DNA of 25,789 nucleotides from Filifactor villosus (GCF_042652965.1 NZ_JBHSHL010000043.1:1-25789), one strand, 5' to 3'. Positions 8,135 through 16,105 are shown, counted from the first letter of the stretch. The notes: generated by a model not told the origin, from the letters alone. Program-made: numbers and translations.

Positions 8135-8210
8135 AGAGGATTCTCTCCCTTCTTACAAGAGGAGAAGAACTTTAACCCTTACATAGGTAAGACATACTAA
8201 GGAGGCAGAA

Positions 8211-9203
8211 ATGAAAAAAATACCGGGAATACTTATTTGTTTTTTGATCGCAGGGCTTGCTTTGTATCCGGGAACCAGATTCCCCGTAGTGGGAGCTCCT
8301 GTATTTGCGATATTGACGGCGATGTTGTTGTCGCCGTATTTCAAAAAGAGAGAACTCTTCAAAGAGGGGATCGCCTTTACAAGCAAGAAGATATTGCAGT
8401 ATTCGGTTGTCCTGCTCGGTTTCGGGATGAATATCCATCAAATCTTACAAAGCGGCAAACAGTCGTTGCCGATCATTTTATCAACCATCAGTGTCGCGCT
8501 GATTGTTGCGTATCTTTTGACAAGGTTTCTCAAACTCAATCGTAACACGGGTATTCTTGTGGGAGTGGGATCGTCAATCTGCGGAGGTTCTGCAATCGCT
8601 GCGACCGCTCCCGTGATCCGGGCACAGGATGACGAAATAGCCAAGGCGATCTCGGTCATCTTCCTCTTCAATGTGATGGCGGCTCTTCTGTTTCCGACGT
8701 TGGGCTCTCTCATCGGTTTTACGAATGAGGGTTTCGGCATCTTTGCGGGAACCGCGATCAACGACACCTCTTCGGTAACGGCGGCAGCCTCGGCTTGGGA
8801 TGCCCTTCACAACTCCTCCGCCTTGGAAGTGGCGACCGTTGTCAAGTTGACGAGGACCCTTGCCATTATCCCGATTACCCTGATATTGTCGATCTACGAG
8901 GGCAAAAAAAACAGCGACAGCACACAGAAGTTGAAGTTCTACAAGCTGGTGCCGAACTTCATCCTGCTGTTTGTTCTGGCATCGATCATCACGGGATTTC
9001 TTCCCATCCCCAAGGAGCTTCTCTCCAAGACAAAGTATCTGAGCAAGTTTATGATCACGATGGCTATGGCGGCGATCGGTTTGAACACCGACCTTGTTAA
9101 ACTGATCAAAACAGGAGGAAATGCGATTTTGGTCGGCTTCGTATGCTGGGTGTGTATCACCCTTACAAGTATTGGGATGCAGGTTTTGACGGGACTTCTT
9201 TAG
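8211..9203 (+). CDS. YeiH/UPF0324 family membrane protein
   Basis: A 330-residue inner-membrane protein of the YeiH (UPF0324, putative sulfate exporter) family, with about ten hydrophobic segments. The family hallmark GVGSSICGGSAIAATAPVIR is present near residues 121-140, and GTAINDTSSVTAAASAWD follows near 183-200; both are strongly conserved in the family. Length is normal. ATG at 8211 with AGGAGG seven bases upstream. Export of sulfate or small sulfonates is proposed for the family rather than proven. It is a single-gene unit. A DsrE-like gene lies 2.2 kb upstream, but nothing in the sequence links the two. Confidence 0.85.
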   Translation: MKKIPGILICFLIAGLALYPGTRFPVVGAPVFAILTAMLLSPYFKKRELFKEGIAFTSKKILQYSVVLLGFGMNIHQILQSGKQSLPIILSTISVALIVAYLLTRFLKLNRNTGILVGVGSSICGGSAIAATAPVIRAQDDEIAKAISVIFLFNVMAALLFPTLGSLIGFTNEGFGIFAGTAINDTSSVTAAASAWDALHNSSALEVATVVKLTRTLAIIPITLILSIYEGKKNSDSTQKLKFYKLVPNFILLFVLASIITGFLPIPKELLSKTKYLSKFMITMAMAAIGLNTDLVKLIKTGGNAILVGFVCWVCITLTSIGMQVLTGLL

Positions 9204-9644
9204 AAGATAAAAAATGAGTATAGAGTTGTGAAGTTTCGATTGAGGTAGTTTTTAGGTAAGAGCGCATAATCTAATGAGGAAAGGAATTTATTTTTCGGAT
9301 GAACATCTTCTCTAGTGTATTGATATACAGATAGTTATCTTTGTTCTCTGTCTTGGTTATGAACCAAAAGAGTTCATATAAAAGTTCGAATTACAATGGA
9401 TTTCGATGCGCCATTATACTAGTGTCTGCATTTGACAGGCTCTCTGTGTTTTTTAAAACAGTGGAAAGGTGATTTTATATCTTTGCACAGGGCTTCCCCT
9501 ATAAGAGCGCTTTGGAGGATGAAGAACTGTGAAGGGCGATTTTTTGGAAATAAATATCAACTTCCTATAAGATATGGATGGAAATTTAAGACTAAATAGG
9601 GTACAATAGTAGGAATTGGAGAAATAGGAAAGGATGATTGGAAG
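9204..9644. other. Gene-free stretch with one dispersed repeat
   Basis: It holds a family 3 repeat (9311-9425). TACAAT at 9602-9607 may be a -10 for the ferritin-like gene, but no good -35 is seen. No gene or clear terminator was found. Confidence 0.4.
9311..9425. repeat. Dispersed repeat family 3, copy B
   Basis: It starts TCTAGTGTATTGATATACAG and ends GCGCCATTATACTAGTG, whose complement starts CACTAGTATAATGGC, so the ends are imperfectly inverted. The interior has GGTTATGAACCAAAAGAG then TTCATATAAAAG, matching copy A. Confidence 0.45.
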
Positions 9645-10088
9645 ATGAACTTGCTGATAGAGCATATCGTGGATCTGATGATGAAGATCGAGCATTTGGG
9701 AGATGAGATGTATCGAAGACTGATGGAGCAGGCACAGACGGAAGAACTGAAGTCCCTGTTTTTTGATCTGGCGGGACAGGAGCAGGAGCATTACCGCATT
9801 TATAAAGAGCTTCGAGAGAGTCTTCTCGTAGAAGGTTTGCCCAAACTCTCCGAAGAGAGGGAAGCGTATCTGAATCAGCTGATTAAAGACACTCTTCTCG
9901 TGCTTGATTTGAGTAAGACGATCACGACGATGGAGGAAGGGGTCAAGCATGCTCTGCGGATGGAGAAGGAAACGATCCTGATGTTGTATGAGTTAAGAGC
10001 CTTGATCCGCGAGGAACACTACCCTGTTTTGGATAAGATTATAGAAGAAGAACAAAAGCACTTTCTCTGGATTATGGAACGTGCATAA
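9645..10088 (+). CDS. Ferritin-like diiron protein
   Basis: A 147-residue, almost wholly helical protein with the four-helix carboxylate pattern of ferritin-like and rubrerythrin-type domains. The pattern comprises a Glu in helix 1 (Glu16 or Glu21), Glu46-x-x-His49 in GQEQEHYRIY, acidic residues around 107-109 in LRMEKETI, and Glu136-x-x-His139 in EEEQKHF. These would bind two irons and suggest a peroxide- or oxygen-handling role in an anaerobe. It lacks the C-terminal rubredoxin domain of true rubrerythrin. The start is the ATG at 9645; the ribosome binding site (AGGA then GGAAG) is moderate. A terminator follows within four bases of the stop, so it is a single-gene unit. Confidence 0.75.
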   Translation: MNLLIEHIVDLMMKIEHLGDEMYRRLMEQAQTEELKSLFFDLAGQEQEHYRIYKELRESLLVEGLPKLSEEREAYLNQLIKDTLLVLDLSKTITTMEEGVKHALRMEKETILMLYELRALIREEHYPVLDKIIEEEQKHFLWIMERA

Positions 10089-10091
10089 AGA

Positions 10092-10124
10092 AGTCCCCGT
10101 TTTTAAAGACGGGGTTTCTTTTTT
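10092..10124 (+). terminator. Rho-independent terminator of the ferritin-like gene
   Basis: CCCCGT (10095-10100) pairs with ACGGGG (10109-10114), followed by TTTCTTTTTT. It lies directly after the stop codon. Confidence 0.8.
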
Positions 10125-10150
10125 GGAATTATATGATATTGCAGCAGTAT

Positions 10151-10272
10151 AATACTATTCTTCTTTTGAGTTATAGATATAAACAATCTGTGACCATAGA
10201 AGATAGACCGATGTTTCGTGGGTTGAAAAATAGATATATCCATACTTCTATTGGATATTGGAAAATAGTATT
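10151..10272. repeat. Dispersed MITE-like repeat family 1, copy H
   Basis: A 122-base unit bounded by perfect inverted ends AATACTATT and AATAGTATT. It shares GATATAAACAATCTGTGACC, ATAGAAGATAGACCGA and AGATATATCCATACTTCTAT with copies F and G. It carries a small extra segment (ATATTGG) near its right end. Confidence 0.65.
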
Positions 10273-10378
10273 AGATATTTTTGTATTCAACCTTATACTC
10301 TGAAAGTGTGTGTAGGAGTGGTTTTCCAAGGAAGTTTAAGTTTTCTTTAAATTTTAGAGTGCGAAGAAGAAAAAAAGA

Positions 10379-10387
10379 TGATATAAT
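10379..10387 (+). promoter_or_regulatory. Extended -10 promoter element of tdh
   Basis: TGATATAAT, a consensus extended -10. No good -35 lies 17 bases upstream. The tdh start codon is 67 bases downstream. Confidence 0.45.
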
Positions 10388-10453
10388 AAGTCTGTAAAAA
10401 TAACGTTTTTATAAGTAGAGTGTACGCTTATGACGAACAGATGGAGGCAAGCT

Positions 10454-11404
10454 ATGAAAAAGATATTGATCACAGGAAGTCTTGGGCAGATCGGAACCGA
10501 ACTGGTCATGGAACTTAGGAGACATTATGGAAACGACAGGGTAATCGCAAGTTCGATTGAAGAGGACTGTCCCGAGGAAGTCAGGGAAAGCGGTGTATAC
10601 GAAGTCGCGAACGTACTTGACGCAAACAGGATAGCAGAACTTTGCGATAAGCACGGGATCGATCAGATTGTTCATCTTGCAGCTATTTTGTCCGCCGTTG
10701 CGGAACATAAGCCGCAGTTTGCGTACAATATCAATATGAACGGTCTGTATAATATTCTTGAGATCGCAAGGGAGAAGAAGATCGCCGTGTTTACTCCCAG
10801 TTCTATTGCGGCCTTTGGACCTTCGACACCCAAGGAGATGGTTCCTCAGGATACGATCCAGAGACCCACGACGATGTACGGGGTGACCAAGGTGGCAGGC
10901 GAGCTCTTGTGCGACTACTACCACAGAAGGTTCGGTGTCGACACAAGAGGAGTCCGTTTTCCGGGTCTGATCTCTTACAAGGCCCTTCCGGGCGGAGGAA
11001 CGACGGACTACGCGGTAGACATCTTCTATGAGGCGATCAAAAATAAGAAATATCGTTGCTTCCTCGAAGAAGGGACAAGGATGGATATGATGTATATGCC
11101 CGATGCTTTGAAATCGATCCGTACGCTTTTGGAGGCGGATCCTGAGAAACTGGTACATCGCAACGCCTTTAATATCACAGCGATGAGCTTTGCACCGGAG
11201 GACATCGCCGCAGAGATCAAGAAACATATCCCCGACTTCGACTTCGGTTACGAGGTAGATCCGATTAAGCAGGCGATCGCCGATTCTTGGCCTAGCTCTT
11301 TGGACGATTCTGCTGCAAGAGAAGAGTGGGGCTGGAATCCGGACTATGATATCGCGGCCATGACCGAAGATATGATCGAAAAATTGAGCTTGAAATTGAA
11401 ATAG
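10454..11404 (+). CDS. tdh: L-threonine 3-dehydrogenase, extended short-chain type
   Basis: A 316-residue NAD-dependent dehydrogenase of the extended SDR (epimerase-like) class. It oxidises L-threonine to 2-amino-3-ketobutyrate in the cytoplasm. The nucleotide-binding GxxGxxG is GSLGQIG at residues 8-14. The catalytic pair Tyr142-x-x-x-Lys146 lies in MYGVTKVAGE, with the partner Ser in TPSSIAAFG about 25 residues before. The start at 10454 is chosen because GGAGG is six bases upstream and MKKILITGS is the normal beginning; a frame extension to 10430 adds eight unsupported residues. The next enzyme of the pathway is encoded 485 bases downstream with no shared operon structure. The stop codon TAG is the edge of a dispersed repeat. 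The closest alternative is a generic sugar epimerase; the neighbouring ligase makes tdh far more likely. Confidence 0.87.
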   Translation: MKKILITGSLGQIGTELVMELRRHYGNDRVIASSIEEDCPEEVRESGVYEVANVLDANRIAELCDKHGIDQIVHLAAILSAVAEHKPQFAYNINMNGLYNILEIAREKKIAVFTPSSIAAFGPSTPKEMVPQDTIQRPTTMYGVTKVAGELLCDYYHRRFGVDTRGVRFPGLISYKALPGGGTTDYAVDIFYEAIKNKKYRCFLEEGTRMDMMYMPDALKSIRTLLEADPEKLVHRNAFNITAMSFAPEDIAAEIKKHIPDFDFGYEVDPIKQAIADSWPSSLDDSAAREEWGWNPDYDIAAMTEDMIEKLSLKLK

Positions 11405-11614
11405 GGAAACACCGCATAATGCAAAAAAATCAGCCTAAAATCGATTTTATATGAGGGATGAAATTCTTGAAAACCATGGTACGAGAGACGTTCGTATTTT
11501 ATGAACTCGGAGGGAGACAGGGAGGTTGCTCTCTTCCCTTAGAGGTATTGAATTGACAAAATTTCATTTTTGCAAATTCATAGAAAAATCGAGATCTCAC
11601 GGTTGTGAGGTATT
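11404..11614. repeat. Dispersed repeat family 2, copy J
   Basis: It begins GGGAAACACCGCATAATGC at the last base of the tdh stop codon and ends near GGTTGTGAGGTATT, an imperfect inverted complement of the start. The right part (11547-11614) matches 16206-16275 closely, including a palindrome TGAATTGACAAAA / TTTTGCAAATTCA. About 70 bases in the left-middle are not shared with the copy at 16138-16278. Confidence 0.55.
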
Positions 11615-11889
11615 AGCATAGGTTTATACAGGGCAAAGGCTGTCCTGCGAAATATCGATATGGAGGAAGATCGCTTTTTCCGCTGAGGAAGGGGGATCTC
11701 CAAAGGATGTATAAATGCAGAATCCTCTTTCATATTATCCTCCGCTTGAAATGTCGGGCCATAGAATAGATCATTCCGAAAAGGTTCGGATGATCATACA
11801 CTTCAAAGGCGGGAGAAGTCAGGTCAAACGGATGATGGTATGAGAGGAGGGCAGAGTTAAGTATTTGTAAGAACCGAAGGAGGTTTATG
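11615..11889. other. Leader region of kbl with a strong hairpin
   Basis: No gene is seen, and no riboswitch class was recognised (glycine riboswitch and T-box core motifs were looked for and not found). A near-perfect hairpin GATCATTCCGAA (11769-11780) / TTCGGATGATC (11785-11794) lacks a T-run. Together with the repeat before it, this makes a 485-base gap between tdh and kbl. Confidence 0.4.
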
Positions 11890-13077
11890 ATGTCTGTACA
11901 CGATATGGAACAGTTGAAGAAAAAGGTGGACGAGCTTAAGGAAACCGGTCTTTATAAGGAGGTTCGTTCAATTGACGGGCCCAATGAGGCGGAGATCGTC
12001 CTGGACGGAAAAAAGGTCATCAACCTTTCGTCCAACAACTATTTGGGTTTTTCTAATCATCCGAGGCTGAAAGAAGCTGCGAAACGTGCTATCGACAAGT
12101 ATGGTGCGGGTGCCGGAGCGGTTCGTCCGATCATCGGAAACATGACCATCCACGACGAGTTGGAAAAGCTGTTGGCGGAGTTCAAGAAGGAAGAGGCGGT
12201 ACTGGTTTTTCAATCCGGTTTTAACTGCAATGCGGGAACCATTCAAGCGGTGACTGAAGCGGGAGACCTCATCTTATCCGATGAGTTGAACCACGCATCC
12301 ATCATCGACGGAGCACGTCTTTCCAAGGCGAAAAAAATGACCTTCAAGCATTCCGATATGGAGGACTTGGAGCGTATCCTCAAGGAGAGCAGAGATCAGT
12401 ACACCAATGTCCTGATTATTACTGACGGGGTGTTTTCGATGGATGGAGATATTGCCAAACTGCCGGAGATCGTAGAGCTTGCCGAAAAGTACAACTGCAT
12501 GACCTACGTCGATGATGCTCACTCCAGCGGGGTACTGGGCAACTCCGGAAGAGGAACGGTGGATCACTTCGATCTTCACGGAAGGGTAGATTTTACCATA
12601 GGTACATTGTCCAAGGCGATTGGAGTTGTAGGGGGCTATGTTGCCGGCAAGAAGGTGACCATCGACTGGCTCAAGAATAGAGGAAGACCCTTCCTATTTT
12701 CGACGGGGATGACTCCTTCGGCGGTAGGCTCCTGTATCGAAGCGATTACGATGCTCAAGGAGAGCACCGAATATACGGACAAGCTTTGGAAGAATGCGAG
12801 ATATTTCAAGGACAAAATCTCAAAGCTCGGATACGATATCGGAAACAGCGAAACACCGATTACTCCGGTCATCATAGGAGATGAGGCTTTGACCGGCGAG
12901 TTTTCTAAGAAACTTTTTGAAAACGGTTTGTTTGTCAGTCCCATTTTGTTCCCGACCGTACCTAAGGGAACGGCAAGAGTTCGTTGTATGGTTACCGCAG
13001 GTCACTCGGAAGAGCAGTTGGATAAAGCAGTTGAAATATTTGAAAAAGTCGGAAAAGACATGGGGATCCTCAAGTAG
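11890..13077 (+). CDS. kbl: 2-amino-3-ketobutyrate CoA ligase (glycine C-acetyltransferase)
   Basis: A 395-residue PLP enzyme of the alpha-oxoamine synthase family. It splits 2-amino-3-ketobutyrate with CoA into glycine and acetyl-CoA, completing threonine breakdown begun by the upstream dehydrogenase. Visible signatures are NLSSNNYLGFSNHPRL near residue 40, the glycine-rich GAGAGAVRPIIGN, VDDAHSSGVLG around residue 210, and the PLP lysine in GTLSKAIG (Lys242). Length is normal. Two adjacent ATGs exist at 11887 and 11890; AGGAGG is three bases before the first and six before the second, so the second is preferred. A related acyl-CoA synthase such as BioF or HemA is less likely given RPIIGNMTIHDELE and the tdh neighbour. 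Confidence 0.9.
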   Translation: MSVHDMEQLKKKVDELKETGLYKEVRSIDGPNEAEIVLDGKKVINLSSNNYLGFSNHPRLKEAAKRAIDKYGAGAGAVRPIIGNMTIHDELEKLLAEFKKEEAVLVFQSGFNCNAGTIQAVTEAGDLILSDELNHASIIDGARLSKAKKMTFKHSDMEDLERILKESRDQYTNVLIITDGVFSMDGDIAKLPEIVELAEKYNCMTYVDDAHSSGVLGNSGRGTVDHFDLHGRVDFTIGTLSKAIGVVGGYVAGKKVTIDWLKNRGRPFLFSTGMTPSAVGSCIEAITMLKESTEYTDKLWKNARYFKDKISKLGYDIGNSETPITPVIIGDEALTGEFSKKLFENGLFVSPILFPTVPKGTARVRCMVTAGHSEEQLDKAVEIFEKVGKDMGILK

Positions 13078-13421
13078 GCTTCCATCATGAGAACCATTGC
13101 CCGATTGAAGGGGACGTGAGCTCGATTTTATCAGGTTTGAGGGTGGTGCAAGCGTCGCAGGATCTAAAACCGATCCCAAGGTGCTGTAAGGGGTAATGGA
13201 ATAAAATGTCAAAATGAGCCCTGCTCTTTTGAAAGTAGATAATGTGTAGATAGGGAGACACCGCCGTTTCGTAAGAAGGCGGTGTTTTTCCGTTCTATTT
13301 CAGTATGGGATCTTGGTTATACAATTGTTTGAAGAAGGGTTTGAACAGGTATGAATGAAGATAAGGGAAATAAAGTTTATACGGATAGAAAACCCATAAG
13401 GACAATAACAGGAGGAAGAAT
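13078..13421. other. Gene-free stretch after kbl
   Basis: Nothing coding is recognised. A strong terminator lies at 13258-13289. The 180 bases between the kbl stop and the terminator contain an imperfect long inverted pair, CCATTGCCC (about 13093) and GGGGTAATGG (about 13190). AGGAGG lies just before the next start. Confidence 0.45.
13258..13289 (+). terminator. Rho-independent terminator of kbl
   Basis: ACACCGCC (13258-13265) pairs perfectly with GGCGGTGT (13278-13285), followed by TTTT. Confidence 0.75.
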
Positions 13422-14363
13422 ATGAAGGCGTTGTTTTCTGTAGATTACGGCAAGGAAAAATTCGATAAGTTAAGAGAGTTGGGATATGAGATTCAAGTGA
13501 TTGACGAAAAAACCATCAGGGAGGAGGACTTTCCCTATGATGTCGATGCATATGTGTGCTTTGACCCCTTTTATAAGATTGATATGGATAAGTTTGAGCA
13601 CTTAAAACTCCTGCAACTCACAAGCATAGGTTTTGATTTTGTACCCAAGGACAAAATCAGACAGAAGAAGATTGTTTTGACCAACAACAAGGGGGGCTAC
13701 TCCATCCCGATGGGAGAGTTCATCGTCTTCAATCTTCTTCAGTTTGCGAAGAACAATCGCAAACTGATGAAACAGCAGGAGGAGAAAAGGTGGAAACAGG
13801 ACTTTACTTTGACGGAGCTCTACGGTAAGAGCGTTATCTTTCTCGGGACGGGTACAATCTCCACGGAAGGAGCAAAGAGGCTTCAAGGGTTTGGCATGAG
13901 GGTGATAGGTATGAACACAAAGGGAACAGCTCAGGAGTATTTCGACGAGGTGTATCCTTTGGAGCAATATAAAGAGATCTTTCCGAAGGCGGATTATCTA
14001 ATCTGTGTCCTTCCGCTCACAGACAGCACAAGATATTTTCTGGATAAGGAGAAACTCTCTCTTCTTCCTGCACATGCAAACTTTATCAATGTATCCAGAG
14101 GACCTTTGGTCAAGGAGGCGGATTTGGTAGAAGTTCTCCGGGAAGGGAGGATAGCCGGAGCGGCACTTGATGTGTTTGAGGTCGAGCCTCTGCCTGAAGA
14201 CAGCCCTCTGTGGGAGATGGAGCAGGTCTATCTCTATCCGCATACGACTTGGATCAGTGAGGCGATGAACGACAGACGCTTTGAACTCATCTACGAGAAC
14301 CTGAGAAGGTTGAAGGATGGTCAGGAGCTTAAAAACGTCGTCAACCTGGACAGAGGATATTGA
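13422..14363 (+). CDS. D-2-hydroxyacid dehydrogenase, phosphoglycerate dehydrogenase-like
   Basis: A 313-residue NAD(P)-dependent D-isomer-specific 2-hydroxyacid dehydrogenase, which reversibly reduces a 2-keto acid to a D-hydroxy acid. The catalytic triad can be placed by spacing: Arg226 in NVSRGPLV, Glu255 in DVFEVEPLP, and His274 in YPHTTW. The nucleotide site reads VIFLGTGTIST, with Thr or Ser at places where other members have further glycines. There is no C-terminal ACT domain, so it is not a regulated SerA. ATG at 13422 follows AGGAGG by six bases. It has its own terminator and no pathway neighbours, so the substrate is open (phosphoglycerate, lactate, hydroxyisocaproate and glyoxylate are possibilities). 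Confidence 0.85.
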   Translation: MKALFSVDYGKEKFDKLRELGYEIQVIDEKTIREEDFPYDVDAYVCFDPFYKIDMDKFEHLKLLQLTSIGFDFVPKDKIRQKKIVLTNNKGGYSIPMGEFIVFNLLQFAKNNRKLMKQQEEKRWKQDFTLTELYGKSVIFLGTGTISTEGAKRLQGFGMRVIGMNTKGTAQEYFDEVYPLEQYKEIFPKADYLICVLPLTDSTRYFLDKEKLSLLPAHANFINVSRGPLVKEADLVEVLREGRIAGAALDVFEVEPLPEDSPLWEMEQVYLYPHTTWISEAMNDRRFELIYENLRRLKDGQELKNVVNLDRGY

Positions 14364-14506
14364 TTTTCGCATGTTTATGCTATTCTCCGCTTAAAAGATC
14401 AAGTAAACAGAATTGTATATTTACCGGAAACGTTTTGAATGATTGTGGAATTTAAACTTCACGACCGTATAATCCTTTAATAGATAATAGCATAAACAGA
14501 CAGTGT

Positions 14507-14548
14507 AATCCTGTATGGAGTCGGATGATTTCGTACAGGATTTTTTTT
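14507..14548 (+). terminator. Rho-independent terminator
   Basis: AATCCTGTA (14507-14515) pairs perfectly with TACAGGATT (14534-14542), with a run of T's to 14548. It ends the dehydrogenase transcript directly before the next promoter. Confidence 0.8.
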
Positions 14549-14549
14549 G

Positions 14550-14558
14550 TGATATAAT
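14550..14558 (+). promoter_or_regulatory. Extended -10 promoter of the exported-protein gene
   Basis: TGATATAAT starts two bases after the preceding terminator's T-run. No clear -35. The same extended -10 sequence is found ahead of tdh. Confidence 0.45.
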
Positions 14559-14607
14559 GGAGGTAGAAGAACGAAAGACGATGAAAGAGTGCTAAGAGGT
14601 GAAGAAG

Positions 14608-16002
14608 ATGAAACGATGGAAGAAAATCGCCGCCTTTGTACTGGCGGGAGCAGTCGGAGCATTACCCGGAAATACCCATGCAAATTCAGCTCAGATCTAT
14701 TTTGAGGGCGGGACAGGGGTTGAGCATATCGTCCTGAAAGAAGACAGCCCGATACGGATAAACAGCGAAGAACTGACCTTTGATTTTGAAAAGGGAGAGG
14801 AAATAGAGGTTTACGGATATCGTTATCCCAACCTTTTTGCATCGGTGTACGTGAAGTATGAAATGGAGAACACCTCAGCTTCTCCTCAAAAGGTCGATAT
14901 GGTCTTTCCCTTTGTGGAAGATATGGAAAGGGCCATCCCCTTCCTGGCTGAGGACAGGATCCATATCAAGGACGAAGAGACTCCGATCCCGTTCACCTTT
15001 CTGACGGCAAACTACTATGACGGGTATGAAAGCAAGGACCATTCCATTGAGGAGATGATCCGACAGTTGAAAGCGAGGAAGGAAAATACACCGGGAGAGT
15101 TTTTCAAGAAAAACGGGGTCAGGATCTATCGCTTTATACCGGCGAAAACGATACCTCGGGAAAAAGCGCAGATCGTCGTCACGGGGATCCTTGCTCCCGA
15201 GACAAAGGTCCTGGCGATTGGACCCACGCATAGAGAAGGCTTCCAAGGTACGAAGATGGAGATATCTTTTGCGACGGACAGCGACGACATCTTCCTCGTC
15301 TCCTTCGGAAAGGAGATCAACCTCCTGAAGGCGGAGCTTAAGAGTTGGGGGCCCGAAGAAGACAGAGATTTGGGAGAGGCGGGCAGTTTCGTTCCCTACG
15401 AAGAGGATGCGGAGAAGTTCTTGGAGACCTATTTCAGAAAGAAGTGGAAGGAAGAGCTGAGTAATAGATGGCAGCTGGAGAACGATCTTGGCGATACCTT
15501 TTGGAGGGAGTTCTGTACGGAACTGATGCAGTATCTCGAGGGGGAAAAGGTCTTGGTAGCGGAGGAGCTTATAAGACGGTTCACCGGCTCCAAGAAGGCA
15601 ATCCTTCTTCAATACGGGATCTCCTTTGCTCCCAACGAAACAAAGACCGTTATTATCGAATATCCTACCACGAGCCATACCGACACGAGGGAGGATACTC
15701 ACGAGATAGAATATCTGCTTCATCCCGCGAAGTATTGGAAATCCTTTGAGAACCTCACGGTCAATCTCATACCTCCAAAGAGTCATCCATATATCGTCGA
15801 CAGCAGTATGAAATTTAAGAAGGAAGAAAGTGGTTACACAGCTTTTTCGCAACAGCTTCCTCAAGAAGATCTCCGCATCTTGTTGGGCACAAAACCCCAT
15901 CTTCTGTGGAGGAAGAGGATGAAGAAATTTCTTGTGCCCCTCCTTATTGTCCTGTTGTATTTTGTGAGGAGAAGAGCAAACAGAAAAAGAAAAATGCAGT
16001 AG
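14608..16002 (+). CDS. Membrane-anchored exported protein, family not recognised
   Basis: A 464-residue protein I cannot assign. Residues 1-27 form a signal peptide (MKRWKKIAAFVLAGAVGAL, then an Ala-rich cleavage region ending THANS). The bulk is extracytoplasmic and beta-rich at first: SVYVKYEMENTSASPQKVDM followed by VFPFVED recalls VIT- or DUF4424-like domains, where an extended chain meets an aliphatic 'FPL/F' strand. A single membrane segment (FLVPLLIVLLYFV) lies near residues 438-452, followed by a strongly basic tail RRRANRKRKMQ, giving N-out/C-in topology. The start at 14608 fits AGAGGTG spacing better than the GTG at 14599. It is monocistronic, with its own promoter. It has no LPXTG motif. 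Function is unknown. Confidence 0.75.
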   Translation: MKRWKKIAAFVLAGAVGALPGNTHANSAQIYFEGGTGVEHIVLKEDSPIRINSEELTFDFEKGEEIEVYGYRYPNLFASVYVKYEMENTSASPQKVDMVFPFVEDMERAIPFLAEDRIHIKDEETPIPFTFLTANYYDGYESKDHSIEEMIRQLKARKENTPGEFFKKNGVRIYRFIPAKTIPREKAQIVVTGILAPETKVLAIGPTHREGFQGTKMEISFATDSDDIFLVSFGKEINLLKAELKSWGPEEDRDLGEAGSFVPYEEDAEKFLETYFRKKWKEELSNRWQLENDLGDTFWREFCTELMQYLEGEKVLVAEELIRRFTGSKKAILLQYGISFAPNETKTVIIEYPTTSHTDTREDTHEIEYLLHPAKYWKSFENLTVNLIPPKSHPYIVDSSMKFKKEESGYTAFSQQLPQEDLRILLGTKPHLLWRKRMKKFLVPLLIVLLYFVRRRANRKRKMQ

Positions 16003-16105
16003 TATATTGACATATTGATATTCATTTCATATCCGGTTAGCACATCTGTATTATGGCTAGGATGCCAAATAAGGACGAACATCAATATGCCGCCGTAGTA
16101 ATATG
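16001..16105. repeat. Dispersed repeat family 3, copy D
   Basis: It begins AGTATATTGACATATTGATA overlapping the preceding stop codon and ends ACATCAATATGCCGCCGTAGTAAT. The two ends are imperfect inverted complements (ATATTGATRT core). The interior differs from copies A-C, so it belongs to the family mainly by its ends. Confidence 0.4.

Larger units (their letters stand above)
7445..8210. other. Long gene-free stretch with two dispersed repeats
   Basis: It holds a family 3 repeat (7563-7700) and a family 1 repeat (8023-8134). TATAAT at 7934-7939 has only a weak -35 and may drive the YeiH-like gene through the family 1 repeat. Nothing coding is recognised, and no clear terminator follows the HD gene. 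Confidence 0.45.
10089..10453. other. Gene-free stretch between ferritin-like gene and tdh
   Basis: In order: a terminator (10092-10124), a family 1 repeat (10151-10272), an AT-rich patch, and an extended -10 promoter (10379-10387) for tdh. No further gene is seen. Confidence 0.5.

Noticed and set aside
8795..9100. A 101-codon + strand frame inside the YeiH-like gene
   Set aside because: Alternate-frame shadow in a GC-richer coding region; no ribosome binding site.
11405..11889. Glycine riboswitch or T-box ahead of kbl
   Set aside because: The conserved core sequences of either class were looked for and not found. Only a plain hairpin at 11769-11794 is present.
13256..13289. GGAGACACCG at 13254 as another family 2 repeat start
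   Set aside because: The similarity is limited to a few bases that form the left arm of a plain terminator hairpin; no core or right end follows.
14875..15900. A 341-codon open frame on the - strand
   Set aside because: It lies wholly antisense to the exported-protein gene, which has a promoter, ribosome binding site, signal peptide and membrane anchor. The antisense frame has low-complexity, unrecognisable protein.
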